Part shown: in pieces, positions 1-16,000 of the stretch
Position numbering within the stretch: the stretch's first letter is position 1
Layout of the letters: each line of letters begins with the position of its first letter
Source: Oscarella lobularis
Taxonomy: Eukaryota; Porifera; Homoscleromorpha; Homosclerophorida; Oscarellidae
Direction: 5' to 3'
DNA: 64,000 nucleotides
Assembly (NCBI RefSeq): GCF_947507565.1
Contig: NC_089175.1
Coordinates: forward strand, 4,267,733 to 4,331,732
Notes under the pieces: model-generated
The model's input: the letters and a program-made list of their open reading frames with translations, nothing else
Database searches by the model: none
What the model was told of the DNA's origin: nothing
Translations under genes and position numbers: made by a program

Positions 1-1470
1 CACTTTGACTGCAGCTATTCACCAACCAAAAACACTCTCAATCGGCCGCAAATACGTTTCTGACAACAACAACAAACGAATTTTGTCGGAAATCAATCTA
101 GAAACGCGAAAAAACGGAGAATATAACGCGTGCCACGTACGAAAGGCACGCCCTGTCACGCTACATATGACGTCAGTTGAATGCAACAAAATGCTTCATA
201 GGAACAAGTAGAGGCAAAGAATTCGCCGCGAAGTGCATTGTGGGTCTATTCTAAAGACATTCCGTCGCCATTTAGAGGCGAAAGGCAAACGGATGCGAAG
301 TTACGACGATATGCTTGATCAGCGAAATCTAGGTGATATGTGCCACCTCTATAAAGGCATAGCGAAACGCGCGCTAAGCGGATCAGACCAGAGATAATAT
401 TGTCTCTGATCAAACGCTACATGACTAGTACTGGCGCGCCGCGCGCAGGGACTCGTTGACAGAGTACTGGCGCGCCGCGCGCAGGCACTCGTTGCTGGCA
501 CGCCGCGCGCAGGGACTCGTTGACTGAGTACTGGCGCGCTGCGCGCAGGCACTCATTGACTGAATACTGGCGCGCTGCGCGCTGGCTCTCGTCAAATTAT
601 CTAACTACAGACAAATAAATTAGGTCAAAATTTGTCTTTGGACAAATTTGTCTTTGGACAAATTTGTCCAAAGACAAATTTCGTGTATATAAGGAAAAGG
701 CTGAAATTATGCTTTCAGCCGTCTTCCTAGTAGAAATTAATTAACGTTTTCAACAATCCGCTCCCTGAGTATACATTTATATACTCCGGGCGAAGGACGG
801 CTCCCTGAGTATGTAAATATATTTCCTCCTTGTAGAAATTAATAAGGAAAAGGCTGAAATCATGCTTTCAACCGTCCTCCTTCTAGAAATTAATCATTGG
901 TTTTTCAATTTAAATTGGCAATACTTTTCATATATTCCCCCATATTCGGCGACTCTAATTCCATCCGCTCGTCGTCCGTACTTCGACAGACTCTCCAACA
1001 GACTCTCTTGCAAAGGGGGCGCCCACTTTTTACAGGCAAGTGTCTGTAATTCGTTGCGCGCGAGTCGCGCTTACGGATCAGGCGCATGCAACGCCACTCG
1101 CGCATAAAAGTGCTGGCGGGAACGCCCACTTTTGACCGGCAAGTGTCTTCAACTCGTTGCGCGCGAGCCGCGCTTACGGATCAGGCGCATGGAACCCCAC
1201 TCGCGCATAGAAAGTGCTGGCGGTAACGCCCACTTTTGTGAGGCAAGTGTCTTCAATTCGTTGCGCGCGAATGGCGCTTGCGGTTCAGGCGCATGGAACG
1301 CCACTCGCGCATAGTAATGGCGTGGTCAACGGCAGCGCCCGACTGCTTATTAAATTCAGCTTACAACGTACAAGAACATGGGCACGAAGACAAGGACTTA
1401 TCAACATAAATTTTGACTTCAGAGAAGACACTTAATATCTCTACCGTAGTACTTATGGTTCTCTAGCTTT
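1..1470. repeat. Repeat-rich intergenic DNA with GC-rich minisatellites
   Basis: No convincing gene. At about 425-600 there are five imperfect copies of a roughly 38-bp GC-rich unit built around TACTGGCGCGCCGCGCGCAGG-like cores. At about 600-700 there are alternating GACAAATTTGTC palindromes. At 1020-1320 there are about 2.7 copies of a 104-bp unit that belongs to the same family as the 114-bp repeat at 6775-7330 and the repeats at 25260-25790, here in the opposite orientation. The unique flank at about 1318-1355 (ending the repeat) reappears reverse-complemented at about 25220-25260, so repeat plus flank form one dispersed element. Short open frames across these repeats are by-products. Confidence 0.7.
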
Positions 1471-2239
1471 TCAACTAGAGTCTATACCCCAACACAAATC
1501 ATCGCTTACCCGTTCTCCTTCTCCACAGCATTCGGCCTCTACTGACGCATGCTGCTCGCGTCGTCGTCTCTTCGTAGTGCTAAGTGCGAGTGAAATCGTA
1601 CGGCGTGGCGAAGACGTCGATAAGGGAATACTAGCGGAAGAGAGTGTAGAGCCTTCGCGCGAGCAGCGCGAGCACGCCCAACCTCCTCGCCATTCGGTGA
1701 AGAGAAACGTCTTGGGGATTTCTTCGCATCTAAAAGAGAACGGAAAGCTGCGAATCGTTCTCACTAGACGGCCAGAAGCCGCAAAATCGACCTTTATGGA
1801 GATATTCGACTCGTTCTTCTCGCGGGCGAGTTCACGCGGTCGGAAAACCATGCTACACAGAACTTCTATTGAGAATTCGAGTTTACCAGAGACCCCACAT
1901 AGAATAACAGAAGCGCGTGACGGCGAGATAGCCGCAACGCAGGGCCGGAAAGAAAAAGCGAAAACGAGGGGTCCCCACGTTAGAAAAAGAGCGTCAAGGA
2001 TCGCATCCAAGTACCAACGCATGCTCAACAAACCTGATCGTGCAACCGATAGAAGGTAAAACAGTCCGAAACGACCAGAACAAAAGGGAATGCAACACGG
2101 CACGTGCCTGAAGCAAAAAGGGTAAATTCCCGTACTGGCAGTGTATTTCTATCGGAAGTCTATTAATCAATGCTCGGTGTAGGCTCTAAGCTACTGCTCC
2201 TAAAGAGTCTCACTACAATCAAGTCTTCTTGAACGAAAT
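1471..2239. other. Non-repetitive stretch with unrecognised open frames
   Basis: Two overlapping open frames lie here on opposite strands (plus 1577-2059, 160 codons; minus 1471-2103, 210 codons). Neither shows a motif I recognise, a signal peptide or clear splice partners. The plus-strand frame is rich in Arg, Glu and Ser, and the minus frame is largely its shadow. This may be the 3' flank of the CBS gene or part of a gene whose other exons lie outside the window. I do not assign a function. Confidence 0.2.
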
Positions 2240-4898
2240 TTAGTGAACTCCATTTGTTATGTAATCGACGAAATCAATGCTTGTGACCACGCCCACAGGA
2301 CCTTGCACAGAAAATTGAACGTTTTTTGGGGCGCCTAAATCTGTTACTTTTCTCACCTTTTCCATTTTGAACCACAGCAAATGGAATTGCGTTGAGAATC
2401 TTCGACAACTCAGCCAACGACGTGGAGGGATCAACCTTGAAATGATATTCAATAAAAGAGACGACATTCATTAAAAAATTTCGCGTACTTTTCGAAATTG
2501 CTGAAGAAGAGCGGAGCTAACGGGATCGTCAGCCTTCATCTCTCCTTTGACGAGCTTAGCCATCAACGCGGACAAGGTAACCATTCCAACGACACTCCTA
2601 TATGCAAGACACCATAGAGTGCCGCGTTACTTTGCCCCCCTATGCAGACCCTCTTACCCGTCCCCATTCTTAACGGGAAGCTGGTCAAATCCGCCCCTAT
2701 AAAATACCAACGATTTCTTATTAGTATTCAATGGGGACGATTAGATAATAAATGACTTTTTCAAGACTTCGATGCATTCCTTGCATTTCGCCTGCGCATC
2801 AACGGTCGTCATCTCCCGGAGCTTCAAGCTCTCCACAGTCTTGCTCCACCACCTGATGAATAAAAAAAAAAACGATAAGCAATTCAACAGATTAATAATC
2901 AATTTTTACCATGGTTGTTTCGCTGCTGGAATCGTCTCCTCTTCTTCGAGCCATCCGTTCTCCAACATCCATTCGTCCGAGAGGAACTTTGTCATGTAAT
3001 TTCGCACGGAGTCGGGCAGAATGACAACGCAGCGCTGGTCCTCTCGCAAGTCCTTGGCCGCTTCGACGGCAGCGCAAATGGCCGTGCCGCACGATCCACC
3101 TAAAAAATAAATAATTATTGATAAATTATACATGGTCATTTCTCTTTTCTCTTACCGACTAAGAGTCCTTCGTGGCGTATCAATCTTCTTGCCATGTTGA
3201 AAGACTCCTTGTCTCCCACTTTGACCCAAATGTCAATGATGTCTTGATCGCAGACAGTTGGCACCCAGCCGTGACCAATTCCTTCGACCTAAAATAGAAT
3301 TCAGGATCTTGCTCAACCCAGTTTCATATTTATTTTACCTGGAATCCTTTCACGTTTGTTTTATTTACTTCCGGTGGCAGAGCCATTTTCGATCCAACGG
3401 GATCCACACCAACAATCTGTAATATTATTCAATAGGTTATATATTTCTATTGTTTGTATTTTTGCGTCATACTTTCACTCCCGGAATTTTTTCCTTGAGT
3501 TTTCTGCCAACCCCAGTGGCCGTTCCGCCCGTTCCAGTTCCCATTATGCACATGTCAAGTTTTCCTGATATTGAAAATGTAAACTTTCCCCTCAAGTGAG
3601 AAATTTGGTGGTGGTTACCGTCACACTGAAAGACAATCTCCTCAGCCGTTGTGTCGTAATGAGCGAGAGGGTTCGTAGCATCAACGTACTATAAAAAAAT
3701 ATAAAAATCGTATTTATAAAATTACAACTAATACCCACCTGATCGAGAACAAGAGAATTGGGAATTTCGCGACCAAGCCTATAGGCCACGGCAATGTGAG
3801 ATTCTAAGAGAGCCAAATCCCATTACTACGTTTCTAAATATATGTAAACACCCTTACCGGGTGACGTCACTGGAGCTCCATTGGCAGTTCGCACGCATTC
3901 GGCACCCAAAGCACGAAGAACATCAGCCTAGTGTTCAAAAATAATTAAATATTTTTTAATCGAATTTTTTGGGCTTCGCTTACCTTTTCCTTGCTCATTC
4001 TCTGCGGCATGACAATGACGCATTTGTAGCCCTTTACAGCGCAAACCAAAGCGATGCCAATTCCTAACGAACGCTAGAGTATTCTTAGGAGAGAAAATCG
4101 AGCCGTTTACCTGCATTTCCCGACGTCGGTTTGATGACCGTGCCGCCTGGCTTCAGTTTTCCCGATCTTTCCGCCGCTTCGATCATAGGAAGTGCAATTC
4201 GATCTTTGACCGATCCGCCGGCGTTGAATATCTCGCATTTTCCGACTGTGAGGGGAGAGAAAGAACACAGCGAATGACTAGTGGTTCGCAAAAGACGCCC
4301 GGATCTATTGGTGTACATACGCAGTTCGCATTTCAAGCCGTACATCTTCTTTATTTTGTTCAATTGAATCATGGGCGTGTCGCCAATGTATTCCAGGACG
4401 TTGGAAATGATTTTAGGACGTTCGCGATGCCAATTCACTCTGGAGGAAAAAGACTCGGATTGGAACACGAGACCGGATGCACGCTCAGGGAGAACCGGAT
4501 GCGCGGCAGCAAGTGGAACCGTCCACCAAGGGCTGTTCCACAAGTTCGCCACGACCGATTTTAGCCGTGCAAAAAGCGAATCCAGCAAAACGAAACTCGC
4601 CGCACGTGAGCGAGTGAGAGTACACGACCCGCCCCGACTTGGCCCCCACGAATCAATGGCTAGCGAAATTCAGCCAGAAACGCCGGGCGGCGTTCAGTCA
4701 GCCGACCGTACGTACGTAGACCCGAGCAAAATCGAGGCCAACGCACTTAGAAAAGGTAGCAACTTACTTTGCCACATGCTTGTGCGGCGATTCCGAAAAG
4801 TCTTTGCCCAATGCCCACGTACATTTCGAAGGGAGGTTAGGCATAGGCCAATCGGGCTGCGACGCGCCGTTCGAGTGGGGACAACCGTTCGTCGACAT
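2240..4898 (-). CDS. CBS: Cystathionine beta-synthase, copy 1 (multi-exon)
   Basis: Pyridoxal-phosphate enzyme that condenses homocysteine with serine (or cysteine) in transsulfuration; cytosolic. The first exon (4768-4898, start ATG at 4898) encodes the heme-binding N-terminus [13 protein letters not shown], with Cys and His 13 residues apart as in human CBS. The next exon starts at 4439 ([16 protein letters not shown]). Later exons give [11 protein letters not shown] (PLP lysine), PTSGNAG, the GTGTGGT phosphate loop, the GGSCGT loop, then the linker and two C-terminal CBS (Bateman) motifs ending YITNGVH. About 15 exons with short introns; all junctions I checked are GT-AG and in frame, so the gene looks intact. 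Two oddities: the usual PTSGNTG reads PTSGNAG and the preceding Glu is Lys. The human CxxC redox motif (CPGC) is absent (IPGV). It lies 108 bp downstream of a second CBS gene on the same strand. Identity is near certain; activity is not. Confidence 0.93.
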
Positions 4899-5006
4899 GC
4901 TGCGCTCGTGTTTCTTTCCCAACGAATGAGTGAGTAGGCTAATGCACGTGTTCCCATTCTTCCCAACGAACCGCGGGTTCGAAGTCACGTGAGTCACGCG
5001 TACCGA

Positions 5007-8749
<3,743 letters not shown>

Positions 8750-8902
8750 ATGAGGAAGGACTCGTTCTGCTTGTCTACGACACGCGGCCGGCAAGGTTAC
8801 AGTAGTATCGGCTATCGCCTAGTCAAAGACCAGCGACTATAAAGGCAATCACGTGGAGAGACTCGCGCTAGCGCGCCCGCGGCCGCAGAACTCCGCAGAA
8901 CG
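8750..8902. promoter_or_regulatory. Bidirectional promoter between CBS copy 2 and the NUDT22-like gene
   Basis: Only about 150 bp separates the two start codons, which face away from each other. On the plus strand there is TATAAAG at 8838-8844, 59 bp before the Nudix ATG, and an E-box CACGTG at 8850-8855. The short gap means the core promoters must overlap. That the elements are used is inference. Confidence 0.5.
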
Positions 8903-9778
8903 ATGTCGGGATTCTCGTTCATGTGGAGAGCGAGCGCTCCGCTGTCGCGCGCCGCCGTCGCCGTCCGATTCGATCGCAAATTCAATCGCGCCGATCATCC
9001 GACGCACGACGAAGCGCGCATCGCGCGTCTGTGGACGACGAAACGCGCGACGAATCCGCGTCTCTACGACGCGCCGAAATTTCGCCTCGCCGACGCGACG
9101 TCGCGCGACGTCGACGGACTCGATCTCGACGTCGGCATGACGAGCTATCGCGATTTCCAGTGCACGAATTACGCCGACGCCGATCGCGTCGCCGAGCTGA
9201 AGCGCGACGGACTCCGTCGCCACGGCAACGCGCAATCGTACCTTTCCGACGCGCTCGGCGTCAGCGCTCTTCTTCTAACGGACGGCGACGATCGACTCGT
9301 CGTCCAACAACGAAGTCGTTTCGTCGGCGAAGGCGTCGGTCTTTGGGATACGCCCGGAGGACACGCGGAGCCGAAAGACGTCGTCGGGTGGAACGACGAT
9401 ATCGATCCGTTCGAGAACGAAGCGTTTTCTTCTGACGTCATCGTACGGGAGATTTTCGATTCGATTGTGCGTGAAGTCGAGGAGGAGGTTAATGTTGGAC
9501 GATCGAAGCTCGCCGATCCGCTGCTCGGTGGAATCGCTCGGCAGGAGATGAGTGCCGGGCGGCCGGCCGCTTTGTTTTTGATTCGGACTGTCGGCGGGCT
9601 GTGTCGGCGGGACGTCGAGGCGTTGTATGCCGAAGGTGGAGAGGATAAGTATGAATCGACGGATATACGGTTTATAGCTGTGGAAGATGTGGTTGCTGGG
9701 AAAGTGGGCGCGAGCGAGGACTTCTCGTCTCCGCTGAACGCGGCCTTGGCACTTTTGTCTAAAATTGATACGTATTAG
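8903..9778 (+). CDS. NUDT22: NUDT22-type Nudix hydrolase (UDP-sugar pyrophosphatase)
   Basis: Single-exon gene of 291 residues. It resembles animal NUDT22, known to cleave UDP-glucose and UDP-galactose to UMP and sugar-1-phosphate. Family landmarks are in order: an N-terminal segment with NPRLYDAPKFRL, then GMTSYRDFQCTNYA, GNAQSYLSDALGVSALLLT, the divergent Nudix region GLWDTPGGHAEPK followed by REIFDSIVREVEEEVN, then GIARQEMSAGRPAALFLI. The Glu pairs in REVEEEVN are the expected metal ligands. Start: the ATG at 8903 gives a length close to the human protein and lies 59 bp after a TATA-like box. It is GC-rich (Arg/Asp codons CGA and GAC), unlike the AT-rich CBS introns next door. No intron or break seen. 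Confidence 0.88.
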   Translation: MSGFSFMWRASAPLSRAAVAVRFDRKFNRADHPTHDEARIARLWTTKRATNPRLYDAPKFRLADATSRDVDGLDLDVGMTSYRDFQCTNYADADRVAELKRDGLRRHGNAQSYLSDALGVSALLLTDGDDRLVVQQRSRFVGEGVGLWDTPGGHAEPKDVVGWNDDIDPFENEAFSSDVIVREIFDSIVREVEEEVNVGRSKLADPLLGGIARQEMSAGRPAALFLIRTVGGLCRRDVEALYAEGGEDKYESTDIRFIAVEDVVAGKVGASEDFSSPLNAALALLSKIDTY

Positions 9779-10029
9779 GCGATGAAATAGATGAAGATGC
9801 CTTTGCATCAGACGATTGATTATAGAAACAAATACAGCTACAATGACATGCTATGCATAGGAGAAACCTGTTCACATCAACTTTACAGCCAAACGTCTAG
9901 ATCAATCAGGGTTCTGCCGAGAATTTTTCAGTGTAAGAAGAAGGTCTGGAAGGATAGACATAATACGCAATTTCAAAATTGTCCTAGACAATTTTAAAAT
10001 CTTGCCATGGACGATTCACAAAATACAAA

Positions 10030-13000
10030 CGGAAAACGTGACGGAATATATACACCGCCTGCAGGCGGAGTACGAACAAGGCCTGACGGAATATATACTC
10101 CGCCTGCACGCGGAGTACGAATAACGCCTGACAGAATATATACACCGCCTGCAGGCGGAGTACGAACAACGCCTGACAGAATATATACACCGCCTGCAGG
10201 CGGAGTACGAACAGCGCGTGACAGAATATATACACCGCCTGCAGGCGGAGTACGAATAACGCCTGACAGAATATATACACCGCCTGCAGGCGGAGTATGA
10301 ACAACGCCTGACAGAATAAATACACCGCCTGCAGGCGGAGTACGAACACCGCCTGACAGAATATATACACCGCCTGCAGGCGGAGTACGAACAGCGCGTG
10401 ACGGAATATATACACCGCCTGCAGGCGGAGTACGAACAACGCCTGACAGAATATATACACCGCCTGCACGCGAAGTACAAACAACGCCTGACAGAATATA
10501 TACACCGCCTGCAGGCGGAGTACGAACACCGCCTGACAGAATATATACACCGCCTGCAGGCGGAGTACGAACAGCGCGTGACAGAATATATACACCGCCT
10601 GCAGGCGGAGTACGAATAACGCCTGACAGAATATATACACCGCCTGCAGGCGGAGTATGAACAACGCCTGACCGAATAAATACACCGCCTGCAGGCGGAG
10701 TACGAACACCGCCTGACAGAATATATACACCGCCTGCAGGCGGAGTACGAACAGCGCGTGACGGAATATATACACCGCCTGCAGGCGGAGTACGAACACC
10801 GCCTGACAGAATATATACACCGCCTGCAGGCGGAGTACGAACACCGCCTGAAAGAATATATACACCGCCTGCAGGCGGAGTACGAAAAGCGCGTGACGGA
10901 ATATATACACCGCCTGCAGGCGGAGTACGAACAACGCATGACAGAATATATACACCGCCTGCAGGCGGAGTACGAACAGCGCGTGACGGAATATATACAC
11001 CGCCTGCAGGCGGAGTACGAACACCGCCTGACAGAATATATACACCGCCTGCAGGCAGAGTACGAACACCGCCTGACAGAATATATACACCGCCTGCAGG
11101 CGGAGTACGAACAGCGCGTGACGGAATATATACACCGCCTGCAGGCGGAGTACGAACAACGCCTGACAGAATATATACACCGCCTGCAGGCGGAGTACAA
11201 ACAACGCCTGACAGAATATATACACCGCCTGCAGGCGGAGTACGAACACCGCCTGACAGAATATATACACCGCCTGCAGGCGGAGTACGAACAGCGCGTG
11301 ACGGAATATATACACCGCCTGCAGGCGGAGTACGAACAGCGCGTGACAGAATATATACACCGCCTGCAGGCGGAGTACGAATAACGCCTGACAGAATATA
11401 TACACCGCCTGCAGGCGGAGTACGCACACCGCCTGACAGAATATATACACCGCCTGCAGGCGGAGTACGAACAGCGCGTGACGGAATATATACACCGCCT
11501 GCAGGCGGAGTACGAACACCGCCTGACAGAATATATACACCGCCTGCAGGCGGAGTACGAACACCGCCTGAAAGAATATATACACCGCCTGCAGGCGGAG
11601 TACGAACAGCGCGTGACAGAATATATACACCGCCTGCAGGCGGAGTACGAACAGCGCGCGACAGAATATATACACCATCTGCAGGCGGAGTACGAATAAC
11701 GCCTGACAGAATATATACACCGCCTGCAGGCGGTGTACGAATAACGCCTGACAGAATATATACACCGCCTGCAGGCGGAGTAAGAACAACGCCTAATAGA
11801 ATATATACACCGTTTGCAGGCGGAGTACGAACACCGCCTGACAGAATATATACACCGTTTGCAGGCGGAGTACGAACACCGCCTGACAGAATATATACAC
11901 CGCCTGCCGGCGGAGTACGAACTTCTTCTGACGAATAATATATACCGCCTGCTGGAAGAGTACGTACACCGCCTGACGGAATATATATACCGCCTGTCGG
12001 AAGAGTACGAACACCGCCTTACGGAATATATATACCGCCTGCACGCGGAGTACGAACAACGCCTGACGGAATATATATACAGCCTGCAGGCGAAATACGA
12101 ACAATGCCTGACGAAATATGTATACCGCCTGCCGGCAGAGTACGAACATCACCTGACGGAATATATATACCGCCTGCCGGAAGAGTACGTACAACGCCTG
12201 ACGGATTATATACACCGCCTGCAGGCGGAGAACGAACAACGCCTGACGACATATAAATACCGCCTCTCGGAAGAGTACGTACATCACCTGACGTAATATA
12301 TATACCGCCTGCAGGAGGAGTACGAACATCGCCTGACGGTATATATATACCGCGTTCGGGAAGGGTACGAACAACGCCTGACGGAATATATATACCGTAG
12401 GAGTACGAACAACGCCTAACGAAATATTTATACCGCCTGCCGGAGAAGTACGAACACCGCCTGACGGAATATATAAACCGCTTGCAGGCGGAGTACGAAC
12501 AACGCCTGACGGAATATATATACCGCCTGCAGACGGAGAACGAACAACGCCTGACGGAATATATATACCGCCTGTAGACGGAGAACGAACAACGCCTGAG
12601 GGAATATATATACCGCCTGCCGGAAGAGTACGTACACCGCCTGACGGAATATATACACCGCCTGCTGGAGGAGTACGAACACCGCCTGACGGTATATATA
12701 TACCGCTTGCAGGCGGAGAACGTACAACGCCTAACGAAATATATATACCGCATGCCGGAGGAGTACGTACACCGCCTGACGGAATATATATAGCGCCTGC
12801 CGGAGGAGTACGAACACCGCCTGACGGAATATATATACCGCCTGCAGGCGGAGTACGAACAACGCCTGACGGAATATATATACCGCCTGCCGGAGGAGTA
12901 CGAACACCGCCTGACGGAATATATATACCGCCTGCACGCGGAGTACGAACAACGCCTGACGGAATATATATACCGCTTGCAGGCGGAGTACGTACAACGC

Positions 13001-16000
13001 CTGACGGAATATATACACCGCCTACCGGAGGAGTAAGAAGAACGCCTACCGGAGGAGTAAGAACAACGCCTAACGAGATATATATACCGCCTGCCGGAGA
13101 AGTACGAACAACGCCTGACGGAATATGTACACCGTCTGCAGGCGGAGAACGAACAACGCCTGACGAAATATATATACCGCCTGCAGGCGGAGAACGAACA
13201 ACGCCTGACGGAATATATATACTGCCTGCAGGCGGAGAACGAACACCGCCTGAGGAAATATATACCGCCTACACGCGGAGTACGAACAACGCCTGACGGA
13301 ATATATATACCGCCGGCCGGCGGAGTACGAACTTCTTCTGACGAATAATATATACCGCCTCCTGGAAGAGTACGTACACCGCCTGACGGAATTTATATAC
13401 CGCCTATATGCGGAGAACGAACAACGCCTGACGGAATATATATACCGCCAGCAGGCGGAGAACGAACAACGCCTGACGGAATATATATACCGCCTGCAGG
13501 CGGAGAACGAACACCGCCTGACGGAATATATACACCGCCTGCAGGCGAAGAACGAACAACGCATGACGAAATATATATACTGCCTGCAGGCGGAGAACGA
13601 ACACCGCCTGACGAAATATATATACCGCCTGCCGGAGGAGTACGTACACCGCCTGACGGTATATATATACCGCTTGCAGGCGGAGTACGTACAACGCCTA
13701 ACGAAATATATATACCGCATGCCGGAGGAGTACGCACACCGCCTGACAGAATATATACACCGCCTGCAGGCGGAGTACGAACAGCGCGTGACGGAATATA
13801 TACACCGCCTGCAGGCGGAGTACGAACACCGCCTGACAGAATATATACACCGCCTGCAGGCGGAGTACGAACACCGCCTGAAAGAATATATACACCGCCT
13901 GCAGGCGGAGTACGAACAGCGCGTGACAGAATATATACACCGCCTGCAGGCGGAGTACGAACAGCGCGCGACAGAATATATACACCATCTGCAGGCGGAG
14001 TACGAATAACGCCTGACAGAATATATACACCGCCTGCAGGCGGTGTACGAATAACGCCTGACAGAATATATACACCGCCTGCAGGCGGAGTAAGAACAAC
14101 GCCTAATAGAATATATACACCGTTTGCAGGCGGAGTACGAACACCGCCTGACAGAATATATACACCGTTTGCAGGCGGAGTACGAACACCGCCTGACAGA
14201 ATATATACACCGCCTGCCGGCGGAGTACGAACTTCTTCTGACGAATAATATATACCGCCTGCTGGAAGAGTACGTACACCGCCTGACGGAATATATATAC
14301 CGCCTGTCGGAAGAGTACGAACACCGCCTGACGGAATATATATACCGCCTGCACGCGGAGTACGAACAACGCCTGACGGAATATATATACCGCCTGCCGG
14401 AGGAGTACGAACACCGCCTTACGGAATATATATACCGCCTGCACGCGGAGTACGAACAACGCCTGACGGAATATATATACAGCCTGCAGGCGAAATACGA
14501 ACAATGCCTGACGAAATATGTATACCGCCTGCCGGCAGAGTACGAACATCACCTGACGGAATATATATACCGCCTGCCGGAAGAGTACGTACAACGCCTG
14601 ACGGATTATATACACCGCCTGCAGGCGGAGAACGAACAACGCCTGACGACATATAAATACCGCCTCTCGGAAGAGTACGTACATCACCTGACGTAATATA
14701 TATACCGCCTGCAGGAGGAGTACGAACATCGCCTGACGGTATATATATACCGCGTTCGGGAAGGGTACGAACAACGCCTGACGGAATATATATACCGTAG
14801 GAGTACGAACAACGCCTAACGAAATATTTATACCGCCTGCCGGAGAAGTACGAACACCGCCTGACGGAATATATAAACCGCTTGCAGGCGGAGTACGAAC
14901 AACGCCTGACGGAATATATATACCGCCTGCAGACGGAGAACGAACAACGCCTGACGGAATATATATACCGCCTGTAGACGGAGAACGAACAACGCCTGAG
15001 GGAATATATATACCGCCTGCCGGAAGAGTACGTACACCGCCTGACGGAATATATACACCGCCTGCTGGAGGAGTACGAACACCGCCTGACGGTATATATA
15101 TACCGCTTGCAGGCGGAGAACGTACAACGCCTAACGAAATATATATACCGCATGCCGGAGGAGTACGTACACCGCCTGACGGAATATATATAGCGCCTGC
15201 CGGAGGAGTACGAACACCGCCTGACGGAATATATATACCGCCTGCAGGCGGAGTACGAACAACGCCTGACGGAATATATATACCGCCTGCCGGAGGAGTA
15301 CGAACACCGCCTGACGGAATATATATACCGCCTGCACGCGGAGTACGAACAACGCCTGACGGAATATATATACCGCTTGCAGGCGGAGTACGTACAACGC
15401 CTGACGGAATATATACACCGCCTACCGGAGGAGTAAGAAGAACGCCTACCGGAGGAGTAAGAACAACGCCTAACGAGATATATATACCGCCTGCCGGAGA
15501 AGTACGAACAACGCCTGACGGAATATGTACACCGTCTGCAGGCGGAGAACGAACAACGCCTGACGAAATATATATACCGCCTGCAGGCGGAGAACGAACA
15601 ACGCCTGACGGAATATATATACTGCCTGCAGGCGGAGAACGAACACCGCCTGAGGAAATATATACCGCCTACACGCGGAGTACGAACAACGCCTGACGGA
15701 ATATATATACCGCCGGCCGGCGGAGTACGAACTTCTTCTGACGAATAATATATACCGCCTCCTGGAAGAGTACGTACACCGCCTGACGGAATTTATATAC
15801 CGCCTATATGCGGAGAACGAACAACGCCTGACGGAATATATATACCGCCAGCAGGCGGAGAACGAACAACGCCTGACGGAATATATATACCGCCTGCAGG
15901 CGGAGAACGAACACCGCCTGACGGAATATATACACCGCCTGCAGGCGAAGAACGAACAACGCATGACGAAATATATATACTGCCTGCAGGCGGAGAACGA

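Noticed and set aside
1471-2103. Gene in the 210-codon minus or 160-codon plus frame
   Set aside because: No recognisable domain, overlapping opposite frames, no splice partners; listed only as unassigned sequence.
4085-4588. CBS copy 1 starting at the ATG at 4588
   Set aside because: The heme-binding first exon at 4768-4898 splices in frame to 4439, so the sequence between is intron.
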